64,000 nucleotides of DNA from an uncultured Lachnospiraceae bacterium (GTDB taxonomy: Bacteria; Bacillota; Clostridia; Lachnospirales; Lachnospiraceae), in assembly GCA_910579505.1 (NCBI GenBank), contig CAJTTZ010000011.1:62001-126000 (forward strand), in the 5' to 3' direction. The first letter of the stretch is position 1. Each line of letters begins with the position of its first letter. Below the pieces are notes generated by a model that saw only the letters and a program-made list of their open reading frames with translations, was not told the DNA's origin and did not search any database. Below, piece by piece: positions 1 to 8,041 of this stretch. A program made the translations under genes and the position numbers.

Positions 1-1
1 G

Positions 2-70
2 GCGAAAGTGCCGGAACAGACGACGCATGTGATCGAACAGTTTGCGCTTGAGACGATGGAAGAGGCATAA
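2..70 (+). CDS. C-terminal end of an unknown protein (partial)
   Basis: An open frame enters from the left edge and stops with TAA at 68-70. Only about 22 residues are visible, ending in an acidic ...ETMEEA tail. Too little remains to assign a family. The next gene starts 25 bases downstream behind a good ribosome binding site, so the two may be cotranscribed. Confidence 0.6.
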   Translation, partial: AKVPEQTTHVIEQFALETMEEA

Positions 71-94
71 TATTTCGAAAGGAGAAAACGCGTT

Positions 95-784
95 ATGATA
101 TATAATAATGCCTATATGGGAAACGGAGGACTTACAGGGTATAAAACAAAAAACACGTCGTTCAATCCGGCGGAAGTTTTGGAGAAACAGAGAAGGTCGG
201 CGAATAAGTGGAAGATGGAGGAAATGCAGGGGGACGGCGAGCCGGAAAGTTTTGCAGCGAAGTTAAAGCGCGCCGGCGATAATGCTGCGTCACAAAAACA
301 TCTCACAGCGGACGATTCGATTGCCATTGTGCTGAGACAGATGGATGAACCGACGCCGGGCAATCCGGTGACAGTGGATTTCATCCATAACGGCGCGCAC
401 GTTTCCGTCTGCAAGGACACTTTGTATGGAAATACCATCACCATTGGCGGCAGCTTAAACCCGGAATGGATTTATGTGGACACATCCGTGGGGGCGGTTA
501 AAATAGATCTCAACGATATGACCAGCCTGATGAAGTGTCTGGATCTGTTTTCACCGGAAGACATCAATGCCATTCTCCGAAAGATTCAGGAAGTAAAGCA
601 GACGAAAGAAGCGCTGAACCAGATTGACAGGATGCAGGACCAGCTGGTGAAAAACGGCGGGGATAAGAAGACTGGCGGCGGCGCAGACGACGACAGTCAG
701 TCTGTGGGCGAAGCGGTAGGCGTGGTCAGCGCGGAGGAAATGCGCGGCATGGAGGAAAAACAGGAGAAGAAGTTTATCGGTTGA
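95..784 (+). CDS. Uncharacterised 229-residue cytoplasmic protein
   Basis: I do not recognise the family. An AAAGGAG site at about 77-83 supports the ATG at 95. The protein has no signal peptide or membrane segment. The N-terminus is short and Asn/Gly/Tyr-rich (MIYNNAYMGNGG), followed by a charged helical part, a compact middle region (about residues 70-150), a helical stretch and a Gly/Asp-rich low-complexity tail (about 188-205). The style of its N-terminus (short, Asn/Gly/Tyr/Ser-rich, non-secretory) resembles the unknown proteins encoded at 54870 and 56245, so they may be distant members of one group, but this is only an impression from reading. A role cannot be inferred. Confidence 0.75.
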   Translation: MIYNNAYMGNGGLTGYKTKNTSFNPAEVLEKQRRSANKWKMEEMQGDGEPESFAAKLKRAGDNAASQKHLTADDSIAIVLRQMDEPTPGNPVTVDFIHNGAHVSVCKDTLYGNTITIGGSLNPEWIYVDTSVGAVKIDLNDMTSLMKCLDLFSPEDINAILRKIQEVKQTKEALNQIDRMQDQLVKNGGDKKTGGGADDDSQSVGEAVGVVSAEEMRGMEEKQEKKFIG

Positions 785-835
785 TCTGTCAGCCTCTGTA
801 AGCGAAATAGTGACAGTGTGGCGTATCGGAACCAT

Positions 836-864
836 TTGACGAAACGGGGACGATGCAGTACACT
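836..864 (+). promoter_or_regulatory. Candidate sigma-A promoter for the pyridoxamine kinase gene
   Basis: TTGACG at 836-841 and TACACT at 859-864 are separated by 17 bases. They lie about 50 bases upstream of the kinase start, and an AAGGAG site follows at about 894. Nothing else is obvious in the 785-912 gap. Confidence 0.4.
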
Positions 865-912
865 GAAACAGGGAAATATAGAGCTTATGGTTAAGGAGCG
901 GCAAAGAGACCA

Positions 913-1755
913 ATGCAGAAAAAAATAGCGGTAATCAATGATATTGCGGGATACGGAAGATGCGCCATGACGGTGCTTCTTCCGATTATTTCTTATATGG
1001 GCGTGCAGGCATGTCCCCTGCTTACTTCCGTGTTTTCAAGTAACACGGCCTTCCCTGATTTTTATATGGATGACTATACGGACCGAATGGAGGCGTATAT
1101 CGAAAGCTGGACGAAGATCGGGCTGCAGAACAAGTTTGATGGCATTGCCACAGGGTATCTTAGCTCTGTCAGGCAGATTGAAATAGTGAGACGGTTTGTC
1201 AGGGAGTTCTCGAGGGATGACACGCTTGTGATTGTGGACCCGGTGATGGGGGATCACGGCAGATTGTACTCTGCCTATACGGTAGAGTTGTGTACGGAAC
1301 TGAGGAAGCTTGTGGCACTGGCGGACATTATCACGCCGAATCTGACGGAAAGCTGCCATCTTGCGGATATTCCCTATAAGGAGAAAGGGTGGAAGAGAAA
1401 GGAGCTTTTCACCATGGCGGAGCGTCTTTCAGAAATGGGACCGTCCCATGTTGTCATTACGGGTATTTTGCAGGGAGAATACATCGCGAACTATGTTTAT
1501 GTGAAAACGGGGTCGGGGAACCCGTCGGCACGGCTGATCCGTGTCCACAGGGCGGGAGAGGAACGGTGCAGTACGGGGGATGTGTTTTCCGCGGTTGTCG
1601 CGGCAGATGCGGTAAACGGCGTGCCCTTTGACAAGTCTGTCAGGAAGGCGTCCGGCTTTGTGAAGCAGTGCATTGAGAAAGCGCTGGAACTCGGGACGCC
1701 GCCCGCGGAAGGTGTGCCATATGAGGCGGTGCTGTACCGGCTGAAAAGGGGGTAG
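913..1755 (+). CDS. pdxY: Pyridoxamine/pyridoxine kinase
   Basis: Predicted to phosphorylate vitamin B6 vitamers with ATP, feeding pyridoxal phosphate salvage in the cytoplasm. The 280 residues match the PdxK/PdxY branch of the ribokinase fold: an N-terminal IAVINDIAGYGRCAMT segment, the DPVMGDHGRLY block, PNLTESCHL in the middle, and a C-terminal anion-hole/catalytic region reading CSTGDVFS where the family usually has GTGD(L/I)FS. The catalytic Asp of that motif is present; the first Gly is replaced by Ser. The gene appears monocistronic and converges on the MerR gene at 1835. ThiD-like kinases are the main alternative, but the DPVMGD and N-terminal blocks favour PdxY. Confidence 0.87.
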   Translation: MQKKIAVINDIAGYGRCAMTVLLPIISYMGVQACPLLTSVFSSNTAFPDFYMDDYTDRMEAYIESWTKIGLQNKFDGIATGYLSSVRQIEIVRRFVREFSRDDTLVIVDPVMGDHGRLYSAYTVELCTELRKLVALADIITPNLTESCHLADIPYKEKGWKRKELFTMAERLSEMGPSHVVITGILQGEYIANYVYVKTGSGNPSARLIRVHRAGEERCSTGDVFSAVVAADAVNGVPFDKSVRKASGFVKQCIEKALELGTPPAEGVPYEAVLYRLKRG

Positions 1756-1834
1756 GATATTTCACCCTATCAGCCCGTATTCTGTCAAAATTGACTGCAA
1801 GCAGTCATTTTGCCATCTTACGTCTGTGCACTGC

Positions 1835-2665
1835 TCAACTGGATAACGGATATTCCAACTCAAACGGGTATCCGTCTTTTTTGTTTTCTTCGGAGAGTGT
1901 GTCTGTCTCGATGACGCAGAAGTCGTCGCTCTTGATTACTTCTTTCATCTCTTCCCTGATGGTCTCAAAGTCTGTCACATGGGTAGAGATTCTGCGGCAG
2001 GCAAAGTTGCCTTCGCTGATGGTGCGGACGTTTTGCCCGGACGATGCTGCAGACGGCGCGTCCCCGGTAATCGTGAGGAACATATGCCGCTGGTATTTGC
2101 CGTTTTGGTATTCATGCAGTACGCCGGAGGGATAGGCTACCACTGTGCCAAGCTGCTGGGCGGTGACAAAAAGTTTCAGGATATGCTGTCCGTAATATTT
2201 GGGGACATCCATTTCATCCAAAGGCACCGTGAGCATTTTCCGGGTCACAATCTCATTGTGGTAGAAGCCGTCAGGCAGCAGGATACCGCTCTTGCTCTCC
2301 GGGATTTTGGCAAGACCTGTCACGGGGCTTGCCATGTTCTGCAGCGTCTCCTGCAGGGTGGCAAGGCAGTTGTGGATATCCAGAATCTTCTGTTCCGCCA
2401 GAATCTTACCGTCATAGAGAAGCTTCTGCAGATTGATGGAGGAATTTTCCACATAGTTGTTTAAGTCCTTTAACGGGATGCCCAGTTTGATGCAGACGGT
2501 GATCGCATCGAGGAGATAGAGCTGGTCCTTTGTATAGTAACGGTAGTTTGTCTCTGTGTTCACGAAAGCCGGTTTGAGAATGCCGATCTGGTCGTAGTAA
2601 CGCAGGGATTTGATGCTCACATTCTTTAATTTAGATACTTTTCCGATAGACATGTACTGACTCAT
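1835..2665 (-). CDS. MerR-family transcriptional regulator
   Basis: A 276-residue MerR regulator. The N-terminus carries the winged helix-turn-helix (MSIGKVSKLKNVSIKSLRYY...IGIL), followed by a dimerisation helix (about residues 80-115) and a C-terminal domain resembling the GyrI-like effector domain seen in BmrR/TipA-type multidrug sensors. I chose ATG at 2665 because AGGAAA lies nine bases upstream; an upstream TTG at 2728 would extend the frame but has no ribosome site and overlaps the operator-like dyad. No efflux gene is adjacent, so its target is unknown; autoregulation is likely from the dyad at 2729-2749. Confidence 0.85.
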   Translation of the reverse strand: MSQYMSIGKVSKLKNVSIKSLRYYDQIGILKPAFVNTETNYRYYTKDQLYLLDAITVCIKLGIPLKDLNNYVENSSINLQKLLYDGKILAEQKILDIHNCLATLQETLQNMASPVTGLAKIPESKSGILLPDGFYHNEIVTRKMLTVPLDEMDVPKYYGQHILKLFVTAQQLGTVVAYPSGVLHEYQNGKYQRHMFLTITGDAPSAASSGQNVRTISEGNFACRRISTHVTDFETIREEMKEVIKSDDFCVIETDTLSEENKKDGYPFELEYPLSS

Positions 2666-2728
2666 AGCTTGTTTCCTAAAATCCTTTTTCCTATTGTCTT
2701 TATTTATTTTAAACTGATTTCTCACCAA

Positions 2729-2749
2729 ACTATACCCGGGGGTAAGAGT
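2729..2749 (-). promoter_or_regulatory. MerR-type operator dyad upstream of the MerR gene
   Basis: Sequence ACTATACCCGGGGGTAAGAGT contains the half sites TACCC and GGGTA spaced by two bases within outer ACT/AGT arms. A second GGTAAGA follows at 2751. Short GC-flanked dyads of this type lie in the stretched spacers of MerR-controlled promoters. Reading toward the gene, TATAGT on the minus strand could be the -10. Confidence 0.45.
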
Positions 2750-2846
2750 TGGTAAGACTTATTTTGTCACAAAAATTTATGTAAGACAAGCCCTTTTGGG
2801 AAACTAGTGGTCGGGAAAATTTGAGGTACAAGATGATGTGTATCAT

Positions 2847-2892
2847 AAAAGGGGAATCAGTTCCGGCGTCGCCGGTAACTGATTCCCCCTCA
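2847..2892 (-). terminator. Rho-independent terminator of the cellobiose phosphorylase gene
   Basis: A long hairpin has arms at 2851-2868 and 2871-2888, each starting or ending in GGGGAATCAGTT or its complement. On the minus strand it is followed by TTTTAT. It lies just past the stop of the gene at 2908. Confidence 0.85.
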
Positions 2893-2907
2893 TATTTACA
2901 TTTATGG

Positions 2908-5343
2908 CTAACCCATGGTAACGACTACGTCATACTCGGTTTTTCCCTCCACATACGGAACGATACATCCTTCTACGGATTTCCCGTCCACGGTGAGAGA
3001 CTTTACGCCCTTTTCCACGTTATTGGGGTTCACAACTTTGATGTTGTAGGTGCCCTCGCGGAACTTACGGGTTAAGGTAAAGTCGCCGAAACCTTTGGGT
3101 ACGCAGGGATCAATGCTGAGTCCCCGGTGGGTGGGATACACGCCGAGAATGTGCTGGGACACGTTCACGAAAGTCCATGCCGCCGTGCCGGTCAGCCAGC
3201 TGTTCTTGGCCTCGCCGGGCGTGCACGCGTCGGCGCCGGCCACCATCTGGGAGTACACATAAGGCTCTGTGCGGTGAATCTCGCTGATCTCTTCCACATA
3301 GGCCGGGCAGGTCTTTTTGTAGATTTCAAAAGCCCGGTCGCCGCGTCCGATCACGGTTTCCGCGATGGAAACCCACGGATTGTTGTGGCAGAAGATACCG
3401 GCGTTTTCCTTATATCCGGGCGGATAGGAGGAGATTTCACCGAGTTCTAAATGATATCTGGTGTAAGCGGGCTGCAGGATCATCACGCCGTACTGGGTGT
3501 CCAGCTTTTCCTTTACGGAGTCGAGCGCTTTCCTGGCAAGTCCCTCTTTCACGCCGATGCCGGCAAGCGGGCAGAAGCCGTTGGATTCGATAAAAATCTG
3601 TCCCTCGTCGCATTCGCTCGAACCGATTTTTTTGCCGTAGGCGTCGTAGGCGCGGACAAACCAGTCGCCGTCCCAGCCGTCCTTCAACACGGCGTCATAC
3701 ATCTTCTGGACTTCCGTGCGGGCGCTGTCGGCCTCCGCCTGATTTCCCATAAGCTCACATAACTGTGCGTATTCTTCCCCGTACTTGACGAACATGCCCG
3801 CGATAAACACGGATTCTGCTACAGGTCCTTCGGAGGGCCCAAATGTCTGGAAGGACTCTCCCGGGTGTTCGGAGAAGCAGTTTAAGTTCAGGCAGTCGTT
3901 CCAGTCGGCGCGTCCGATCAGCGGCAGTCCGTGGGGACCTTTGTGGGTCACGATATAGTCAAAGGACCGTTTCAGGTGCTCCAACAGAGGTTTTGCGAGA
4001 GATTCGTCGTTGTCGAAAGGAACCTGTTCTGTTAAAATGGAGGTGTCCCCGGTTTCGCGCACGTAAGCGGAGGTGCCGGCGATCAGCCAGAGCGGGTCGT
4101 CGTTAAAGCCGCTGCCGATATCGGAGTTGCCCTTCTTTGTGAGGGGCTGATACTGGTGGTAAGCGCTGCCGTCCTCGAACTGGGTGGAGGCGATGTCGAT
4201 GATACGCTGCCTTGCGCGGTCCGGGATCAGGTGCACGAAGCCGAGCAGATCCTGACAGGAATCGCGGAAGCCCATGCCGCGTCCGATACCTGATTCGTAG
4301 TAGGAGGCGGAGCGGGACATGTTAAAGGTCACCATGCACTGATACTGGTTCCAGATGTTGACCATGCGGTCTACCTTGTCGTTGGAGGATTTCACGCTGT
4401 ACTTGGATAACAGTTCGTTCCAGTACGCGTTAAGGGCGGCAAACGCTTTTTCCACATCCGCGTCGGTGCGGTATTTGGCGAGCATTGCCTCGGCGGGCTT
4501 TTTGTTGATGACGTCCTGCGCTTCCCACTTCTGGTCTTCAGGATTTTCTATGTAGCCCAGAACGAACACAAAGGTTTTGCTCTCACCGGGTTTTAAGGTA
4601 ATGTTGATCTGGTGGGACGCGATAGGGGACCAGCCGTGCGCTACGGAGTTTGTGGCCTGTCCCTTTTCCACGGCCTCGGGATTTGCAGCGCCGCGGTATG
4701 CGCCCAGGAATGCGTCGCGGCTCGTGTCGAAGCCGTCAACGGGAGCATTTACGGAATACACCGCATAGTGGTTTCTTCTCTCGCGGTACTCTGTTTTGTG
4801 ATAAATGGACGAACCGACTACCTCCACCTCGCCGGTGCTTAAGTTGCGCTGGAAGTTGCGGGAATCGTCGTCCGCGTTCCAGAGACACCATTCCACATAG
4901 GAGAAGAGTGAAACGGTCTTTTCGCTGTCGCTTTGGTTGGTCAGCTTTATCTGGCTGATCTCGCAGTTGTCATCCATGGGGATGAAAGTGAGGACGGAAG
5001 CCTCCAGTTTGTTTTTCATGCCCGTGAAACGGCTGTAGCCGATGCCGTGGCGGCACTCGTAGCTGTCGAGCTCCGTCTGGGTCGGTTTCCAGCCGGGATT
5101 CCAGATGCAGCTGCCCTCTCGGATATAGAAGTATTTGCCGTTGATGTCGTTTGGTACGTCATTGTAGCGGTAACGCGTCATGCGAAGGAGCTTCGCGTCC
5201 TTATAGAAGGTGTAACCGCCGCAGGTGTTGGAGATCAGCGTAAAAAATTCCTTACAGCCCAAGTAGTTGATCCAGGGCAGAGGCGTCCTGGGTGTGGTGA
5301 TGACGTACTCGCGGTTTTCGTCATCAAAATAACCAAATTTCAT
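2908..5343 (-). CDS. cbpA: Cellobiose phosphorylase (GH94)
   Basis: Reversible phosphorolysis of cellobiose to glucose 1-phosphate and glucose in the cytoplasm, saving one ATP per disaccharide. The 811-residue length is that of clostridial cellobiose phosphorylases. The N-terminal beta-sandwich starts MKFGYFDDENREYVI; the (alpha/alpha)6 barrel contains GIGRGMGFRDSCQD, and GRADWNDCLNLN holds the expected general acid Asp (about residue 483). I chose ATG at 5343 because AAGGAGA lies nine bases upstream; an upstream ATG extension is unsupported. No signal peptide, so cellobiose must be imported by genes elsewhere. Divergent from the LacI gene at 5615, whose probable operators sit at both promoters. 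Cellodextrin or chitobiose phosphorylase are weaker alternatives. Confidence 0.88.
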   Translation of the reverse strand: MKFGYFDDENREYVITTPRTPLPWINYLGCKEFFTLISNTCGGYTFYKDAKLLRMTRYRYNDVPNDINGKYFYIREGSCIWNPGWKPTQTELDSYECRHGIGYSRFTGMKNKLEASVLTFIPMDDNCEISQIKLTNQSDSEKTVSLFSYVEWCLWNADDDSRNFQRNLSTGEVEVVGSSIYHKTEYRERRNHYAVYSVNAPVDGFDTSRDAFLGAYRGAANPEAVEKGQATNSVAHGWSPIASHQINITLKPGESKTFVFVLGYIENPEDQKWEAQDVINKKPAEAMLAKYRTDADVEKAFAALNAYWNELLSKYSVKSSNDKVDRMVNIWNQYQCMVTFNMSRSASYYESGIGRGMGFRDSCQDLLGFVHLIPDRARQRIIDIASTQFEDGSAYHQYQPLTKKGNSDIGSGFNDDPLWLIAGTSAYVRETGDTSILTEQVPFDNDESLAKPLLEHLKRSFDYIVTHKGPHGLPLIGRADWNDCLNLNCFSEHPGESFQTFGPSEGPVAESVFIAGMFVKYGEEYAQLCELMGNQAEADSARTEVQKMYDAVLKDGWDGDWFVRAYDAYGKKIGSSECDEGQIFIESNGFCPLAGIGVKEGLARKALDSVKEKLDTQYGVMILQPAYTRYHLELGEISSYPPGYKENAGIFCHNNPWVSIAETVIGRGDRAFEIYKKTCPAYVEEISEIHRTEPYVYSQMVAGADACTPGEAKNSWLTGTAAWTFVNVSQHILGVYPTHRGLSIDPCVPKGFGDFTLTRKFREGTYNIKVVNPNNVEKGVKSLTVDGKSVEGCIVPYVEGKTEYDVVVTMG

Positions 5344-5410
5344 AATCCATTCTCCTTTTCGTTTGATAAGTGTTCGGTTCCATGTAGATTGCCTTGAAAT
5401 GGAGAAGGGT

Positions 5411-5421
5411 AAACGATTAAG
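5411..5421 (+). promoter_or_regulatory. LacI-type operator copy 1 (AAACGATTAAG)
   Basis: The 11-base string AAACGATTAAG occurs here and again at 5561-5571, exactly 150 bases apart. It contains the central CG with A/T flanks typical of LacI/GalR sites. This copy is in the leader of the cellobiose phosphorylase gene. Confidence 0.55.
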
Positions 5422-5448
5422 TAGACCCGTCCCCGGTCGGTTAAACAA

Positions 5449-5477
5449 ATTATACAGAAGAAATGAAAAAAAAGCAA
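5449..5477 (-). promoter_or_regulatory. Promoter of the cellobiose phosphorylase gene
   Basis: On the minus strand TTGCTT (5477-5472) and TATAAT (5454-5449) are 17 bases apart. The operator-like AAACGATTAAG at 5411-5421 lies about 20 bases downstream of the expected start site. Confidence 0.6.
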
Positions 5478-5521
5478 TAATTATATATTTCTCATGAAAA
5501 ATCAATAAAATCCGAAAGACA

Positions 5522-5571
5522 TTGCATTAGTTGGCAATGTATTGTAAAATGAAGGTACGAAAACGATTAAG
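5522..5571 (+). promoter_or_regulatory. lacI promoter with operator copy 2
   Basis: TTGCAT at 5522-5527 and TAAAAT at 5545-5550 are spaced by 17 bases. AAACGATTAAG at 5561-5571 overlaps the expected first transcribed bases. The arrangement predicts that the LacI protein represses its own gene and the divergent phosphorylase gene. Confidence 0.55.
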
Positions 5572-5614
5572 CGGCATGCGGTATATGCCGGTGTGGATGG
5601 CAGAGGGCTAGAAT

Positions 5615-6625
5615 ATGGTATCTATGAAGGATATTTCGGCGGTCTGCGGCGTCTCCGTGGCTACGGTCAGCAAGGCGCTTAACGACCAGAGCGATATTGG
5701 GCAGGAGACGAAGAAACGGATTCGCAAGGTAGCGGAGGAGATGGGTTACTTTCCCAATACGGCGGCAAAGATGCTGAAAACGAACCGCAGTTATAATATA
5801 GGGGTTCTGTTTAATCATGAGGATTACAGCGGACTGACTCACGACTACTATGCCTTTGTGCTGGACAGCCTCAAGCGCACGGTGGAGGAGAAAGGCTATG
5901 ACATTACTTTTGTCAATACGAGCATACGCCGCGCGGGCGCGACAAGCTATCTGGAGCACTGCAGATCCCGGGGCTTTGACGGCGTTGCGATTGTCTGTAC
6001 GGATTTCTATTCGCCGGAAATTTTACAGCTTGTGAGGGGCGGTATTCCCATTGTTACGCTTGACCATCTTTTTAACAATGTCTGCGCGGTTATGTCCAAC
6101 AACGTGAAGGGGATGCAGGATTTGCTTACTTACATTTATAATAAGGGACATCGCAGGGTAGCCTATATTCATGGGGCGGATTCCGCCGTTACCCAAAGCA
6201 GGCTTTCCTCTTTCTATCGGACTGCGGCGCAGCTGGGACTGACGATACCGGATGAGTATATCCGCATGTCTCCCTATCGCGATACCAAGGGCACCTATGC
6301 GGAGACGTTGAAACTGCTCGAATTAAGGGAGCCGCCTACCTGTATACTATACCCGGATGACTTTTCCGCCTTTGGCGGCTTTAATGCGATTCAGGAACGG
6401 GGACTTCGGATTCCTGGCGATATTTCGATTGCGGGCTATGACGGCATTCGGATTGCAAGGCACATCGAGCCGACGCTGACCACGCTGCGGCAGGACACCG
6501 AGGAGCTGGGGCGGCTGGTGGGAGAAAAGCTGTTAAGCCTGATCGAGCATCCCAAAACCACGCTGGTGGAGACGATTGTGGTGGAGGGACATGTATTTGA
6601 AGGAAATTCTGTCGGACAAATTTGA
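5615..6625 (+). CDS. LacI/GalR-family repressor
   Basis: 336 residues: an N-terminal LacI helix-turn-helix (VSMKDISAVCGVSVATVSKALN), hinge helix near residues 48-56, and a periplasmic-binding-protein-like sugar sensor with IPIVTLDHLF, HRRVAYIHG and the C-terminal ISIAGYDGIRIARHIEP blocks. The ATG at 5615 has only a weak AGAGGG site. The gene faces away from cellobiose phosphorylase and both promoters share an operator-like 11-mer, so it is probably the cellobiose/cellodextrin regulator. The next gene begins 11 bases after its stop. Confidence 0.88.
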   Translation: MVSMKDISAVCGVSVATVSKALNDQSDIGQETKKRIRKVAEEMGYFPNTAAKMLKTNRSYNIGVLFNHEDYSGLTHDYYAFVLDSLKRTVEEKGYDITFVNTSIRRAGATSYLEHCRSRGFDGVAIVCTDFYSPEILQLVRGGIPIVTLDHLFNNVCAVMSNNVKGMQDLLTYIYNKGHRRVAYIHGADSAVTQSRLSSFYRTAAQLGLTIPDEYIRMSPYRDTKGTYAETLKLLELREPPTCILYPDDFSAFGGFNAIQERGLRIPGDISIAGYDGIRIARHIEPTLTTLRQDTEELGRLVGEKLLSLIEHPKTTLVETIVVEGHVFEGNSVGQI

Positions 6626-6636
6626 GGGAGGGAGCT

Positions 6637-7029
6637 ATGTCGGCGCCGATTTTATTTGACCAGAGCAGGTTAAAGGCATATGATGGTCTTATGAGGCTGT
6701 GCGAGTTTGCGGGGAAGACCGGGGAGTGGCAGCAGATGCTGTGGGGCGAACTGCTGGTGAATCAGAAGCTTTATGACGCGTTTGTCTATTATCTGGAGAA
6801 CCACGGACTGCCGGACGAGCCGAAGTGCGGGGCGTATTCCCTGACAGACTGCTATGTGTGGCAGATCGAGCAGGATAATCTGCGCATGGACACGGGGAAG
6901 AATACCGCAAGCTGCAATAAGGAGGACATGGTGCTCAGATCCTTTATGATGATGGCGGATATGCAGAGGAACCCGGAAGATTATGTGAAAAAGCTGGGCG
7001 ACTGGAAGGGCATGGACCAGACTATGTGA
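6637..7029 (+). CDS. Uncharacterised 130-residue protein
   Basis: Not recognised. ATG at 6637 is preceded by GAGGGAGGGAG and is preferred to a TTG at 6622. The protein is soluble, mildly acidic, with several Trp/Tyr/Cys residues (LTDCYVWQIEQDN) and a helical C-terminus; no signal peptide or membrane span. It follows the LacI gene closely and precedes a HAAS-type membrane protein by about 40 bases, so it probably belongs to the same transcript. Confidence 0.7.
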   Translation: MSAPILFDQSRLKAYDGLMRLCEFAGKTGEWQQMLWGELLVNQKLYDAFVYYLENHGLPDEPKCGAYSLTDCYVWQIEQDNLRMDTGKNTASCNKEDMVLRSFMMMADMQRNPEDYVKKLGDWKGMDQTM

Positions 7030-7067
7030 AGGGCGCCGGGACGAAACAGAGGAAAAAGGAAGGAAGT

Positions 7068-7514
7068 ATGGATCGGACGGAATTTATCGACAGGCTGCAG
7101 AGAGCGCTGGCAGGCGGCGTGAACAGTTCCCGGGTGGCGGAGAATGTGCAGTATTACCGGGACTATATTGATGTGGAGATCAGAAAGGGAAGAAGCGAGA
7201 AAGAAGTGCTTGACAGTCTCGGCGATCCGAGGCTTCTGGCGAAGAGCATTATTGAGGCGAACAAGCGCGCCGGTATCAGCGAGGGAACGAATCGGACATA
7301 CGATGAAGAAGCCGGGGACGAACGGGGCCAAGAATGGGGAAAGACGGTGAAGCAAAATGTCATGCGTGCGCCCGGCTGGCTTATTGCGCTGATTGCGGTG
7401 GTGATTTTCCTTTTGATTATAGGAGTGGTTTTTTCCATGATTTCATTTCTGGCGCCGATTATCATCCCGGTGCTGATTGTGATACTTCTGGTGAACTATT
7501 TTAAAAGCCGGTAA
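7068..7514 (+). CDS. DUF1700-like HAAS-domain membrane protein
   Basis: 148 residues. The N-terminal 65 residues (MDRTEFIDRLQRAL ... YYRDYIDVEI ... LGDPRLLAKSIIE) match the helical HAAS/DUF1700 pattern found in small Firmicute membrane regulators, often paired with PadR repressors. A charged linker follows, then a hydrophobic C-terminal region (about 104-144) with two closely spaced membrane segments and a short KSR tail. ATG at 7068 has AAGGAAGGAAG immediately upstream and is preferred to an earlier ATG at 7026. No PadR partner is next door. Confidence 0.75.
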   Translation: MDRTEFIDRLQRALAGGVNSSRVAENVQYYRDYIDVEIRKGRSEKEVLDSLGDPRLLAKSIIEANKRAGISEGTNRTYDEEAGDERGQEWGKTVKQNVMRAPGWLIALIAVVIFLLIIGVVFSMISFLAPIIIPVLIVILLVNYFKSR

Positions 7515-7519
7515 CATGA

Positions 7520-7551
7520 CAACAGGCCATCTAAAATTAGATGACCTGTTG
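7520..7551 (+). terminator. Hairpin after the DUF1700-like gene
   Basis: AACAGGCCATCTAA and its near complement TTAGATGACCTGTT flank a short AAT loop. No run of T follows, so termination activity is uncertain; it may instead protect the 3' end. Confidence 0.5.
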
Positions 7552-7582
7552 AGGGGAGTATAAATAATTAATATAAGGGTCT

Positions 7583-7615
7583 GTAGGCGGAGAATGAAGG
7601 GGTATCTCCGTCTAC
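7583..7615 (+). repeat. Second intergenic hairpin
   Basis: GTAGGCGGAGA (7583-7593) pairs with TCTCCGTCTAC (7605-7615) with one G-T wobble, followed by a T/A-rich stretch. It could be a terminator or the end of a short non-coding transcript; nothing coding is visible between 7515 and 7795. Confidence 0.45.
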
Positions 7616-7665
7616 TTCTCTATTATATTACATCTGTCAAAAAAAACAAGAAAAAATAGTACCAA

Positions 7666-7693
7666 AGTACCAACGTTTGTTTTGGTGCTTTTT
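7666..7693 (+). terminator. Rho-independent terminator upstream of the small spore-type gene
   Basis: AGTACCAA (7666-7673) pairs with TTGGTGCT (7682-7689) and a TTTT run follows. It insulates the sigma-G-type promoter downstream from the preceding operon. Confidence 0.6.
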
Positions 7694-7728
7694 AATAAAA
7701 AAATGGTACTAAAGACCTAGTAAATGGC

Positions 7729-7759
7729 TGAATAACTTCGTCTGGAATCTCTCATACTA
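7729..7759 (+). promoter_or_regulatory. Near-perfect sigma-G (forespore) promoter
   Basis: TGAATA at 7729-7734 and CATACTA at 7753-7759 are separated by 18 bases. This fits the known Bacillus/Clostridium sigma-G consensus (GnATR, 18 bases, CATnnTA). The expected start site is near 7766, giving a leader of about 30 bases to the ATG at 7796. Confidence 0.7.
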
Positions 7760-7795
7760 TTTCTGTAACACGAAACCAATCAGGAGGTATGGAAG

Positions 7796-7945
7796 ATGTC
7801 TAAGAATGATTTTAACCAGAACAGCCAGCAGAATGAGAAGCAGCAGGACAAGAACAGCCAGAACAATTCTAAGAACAGCACAAACAACAACAGTAAGAAC
7901 AGTTCCGGCAGCAACGCTAACAACAGCAGCAAGGACAACTACTAA
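7796..7945 (+). CDS. Small Asn/Gln/Ser-rich protein, candidate spore protein
   Basis: A 49-residue gene behind an AGGAGG ribosome site at 7782-7787. An out-of-frame ATG at 7789 encodes only four codons and is rejected. The product starts MSKNDFNQNSQQNEKQQDKN and ends SSKDNY. It is almost wholly Asn, Ser, Gln and Lys, with no hydrophobic core, so it should be disordered and very soluble. The sigma-G-type promoter at 7729 predicts forespore expression. Composition recalls gamma-type small acid-soluble spore proteins (Asn/Gln-rich, no DNA-binding motif), a class I recall as largely absent from clostridia, but I see no clear SspE repeat or GPR cleavage site. A strong terminator follows at 7962. 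Confidence 0.75.
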   Translation: MSKNDFNQNSQQNEKQQDKNSQNNSKNSTNNNSKNSSGSNANNSSKDNY

Positions 7946-7961
7946 GAAGGATCGGATTTGA

Positions 7962-7987
7962 GGGGACGCATCGGGCGTCCCCTTTCT
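7962..7987 (+). terminator. Terminator of the small spore-type gene
   Basis: GGGGACGC and GGCGTCCCC form a tight GC stem with a four-base loop, followed by TTTCT. It lies 17 bases after the stop codon. Confidence 0.85.
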
Positions 7988-8041
7988 CCGTTATGTGAAA
8001 ACTCAGTTGACAGGCATTTGCATACGGCATAAAATGTACCT

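Noticed and set aside
7551..7660. Known small RNA (6S, SRP or tmRNA)
   Set aside because: There are two simple hairpins but no conserved core sequence of these RNAs.
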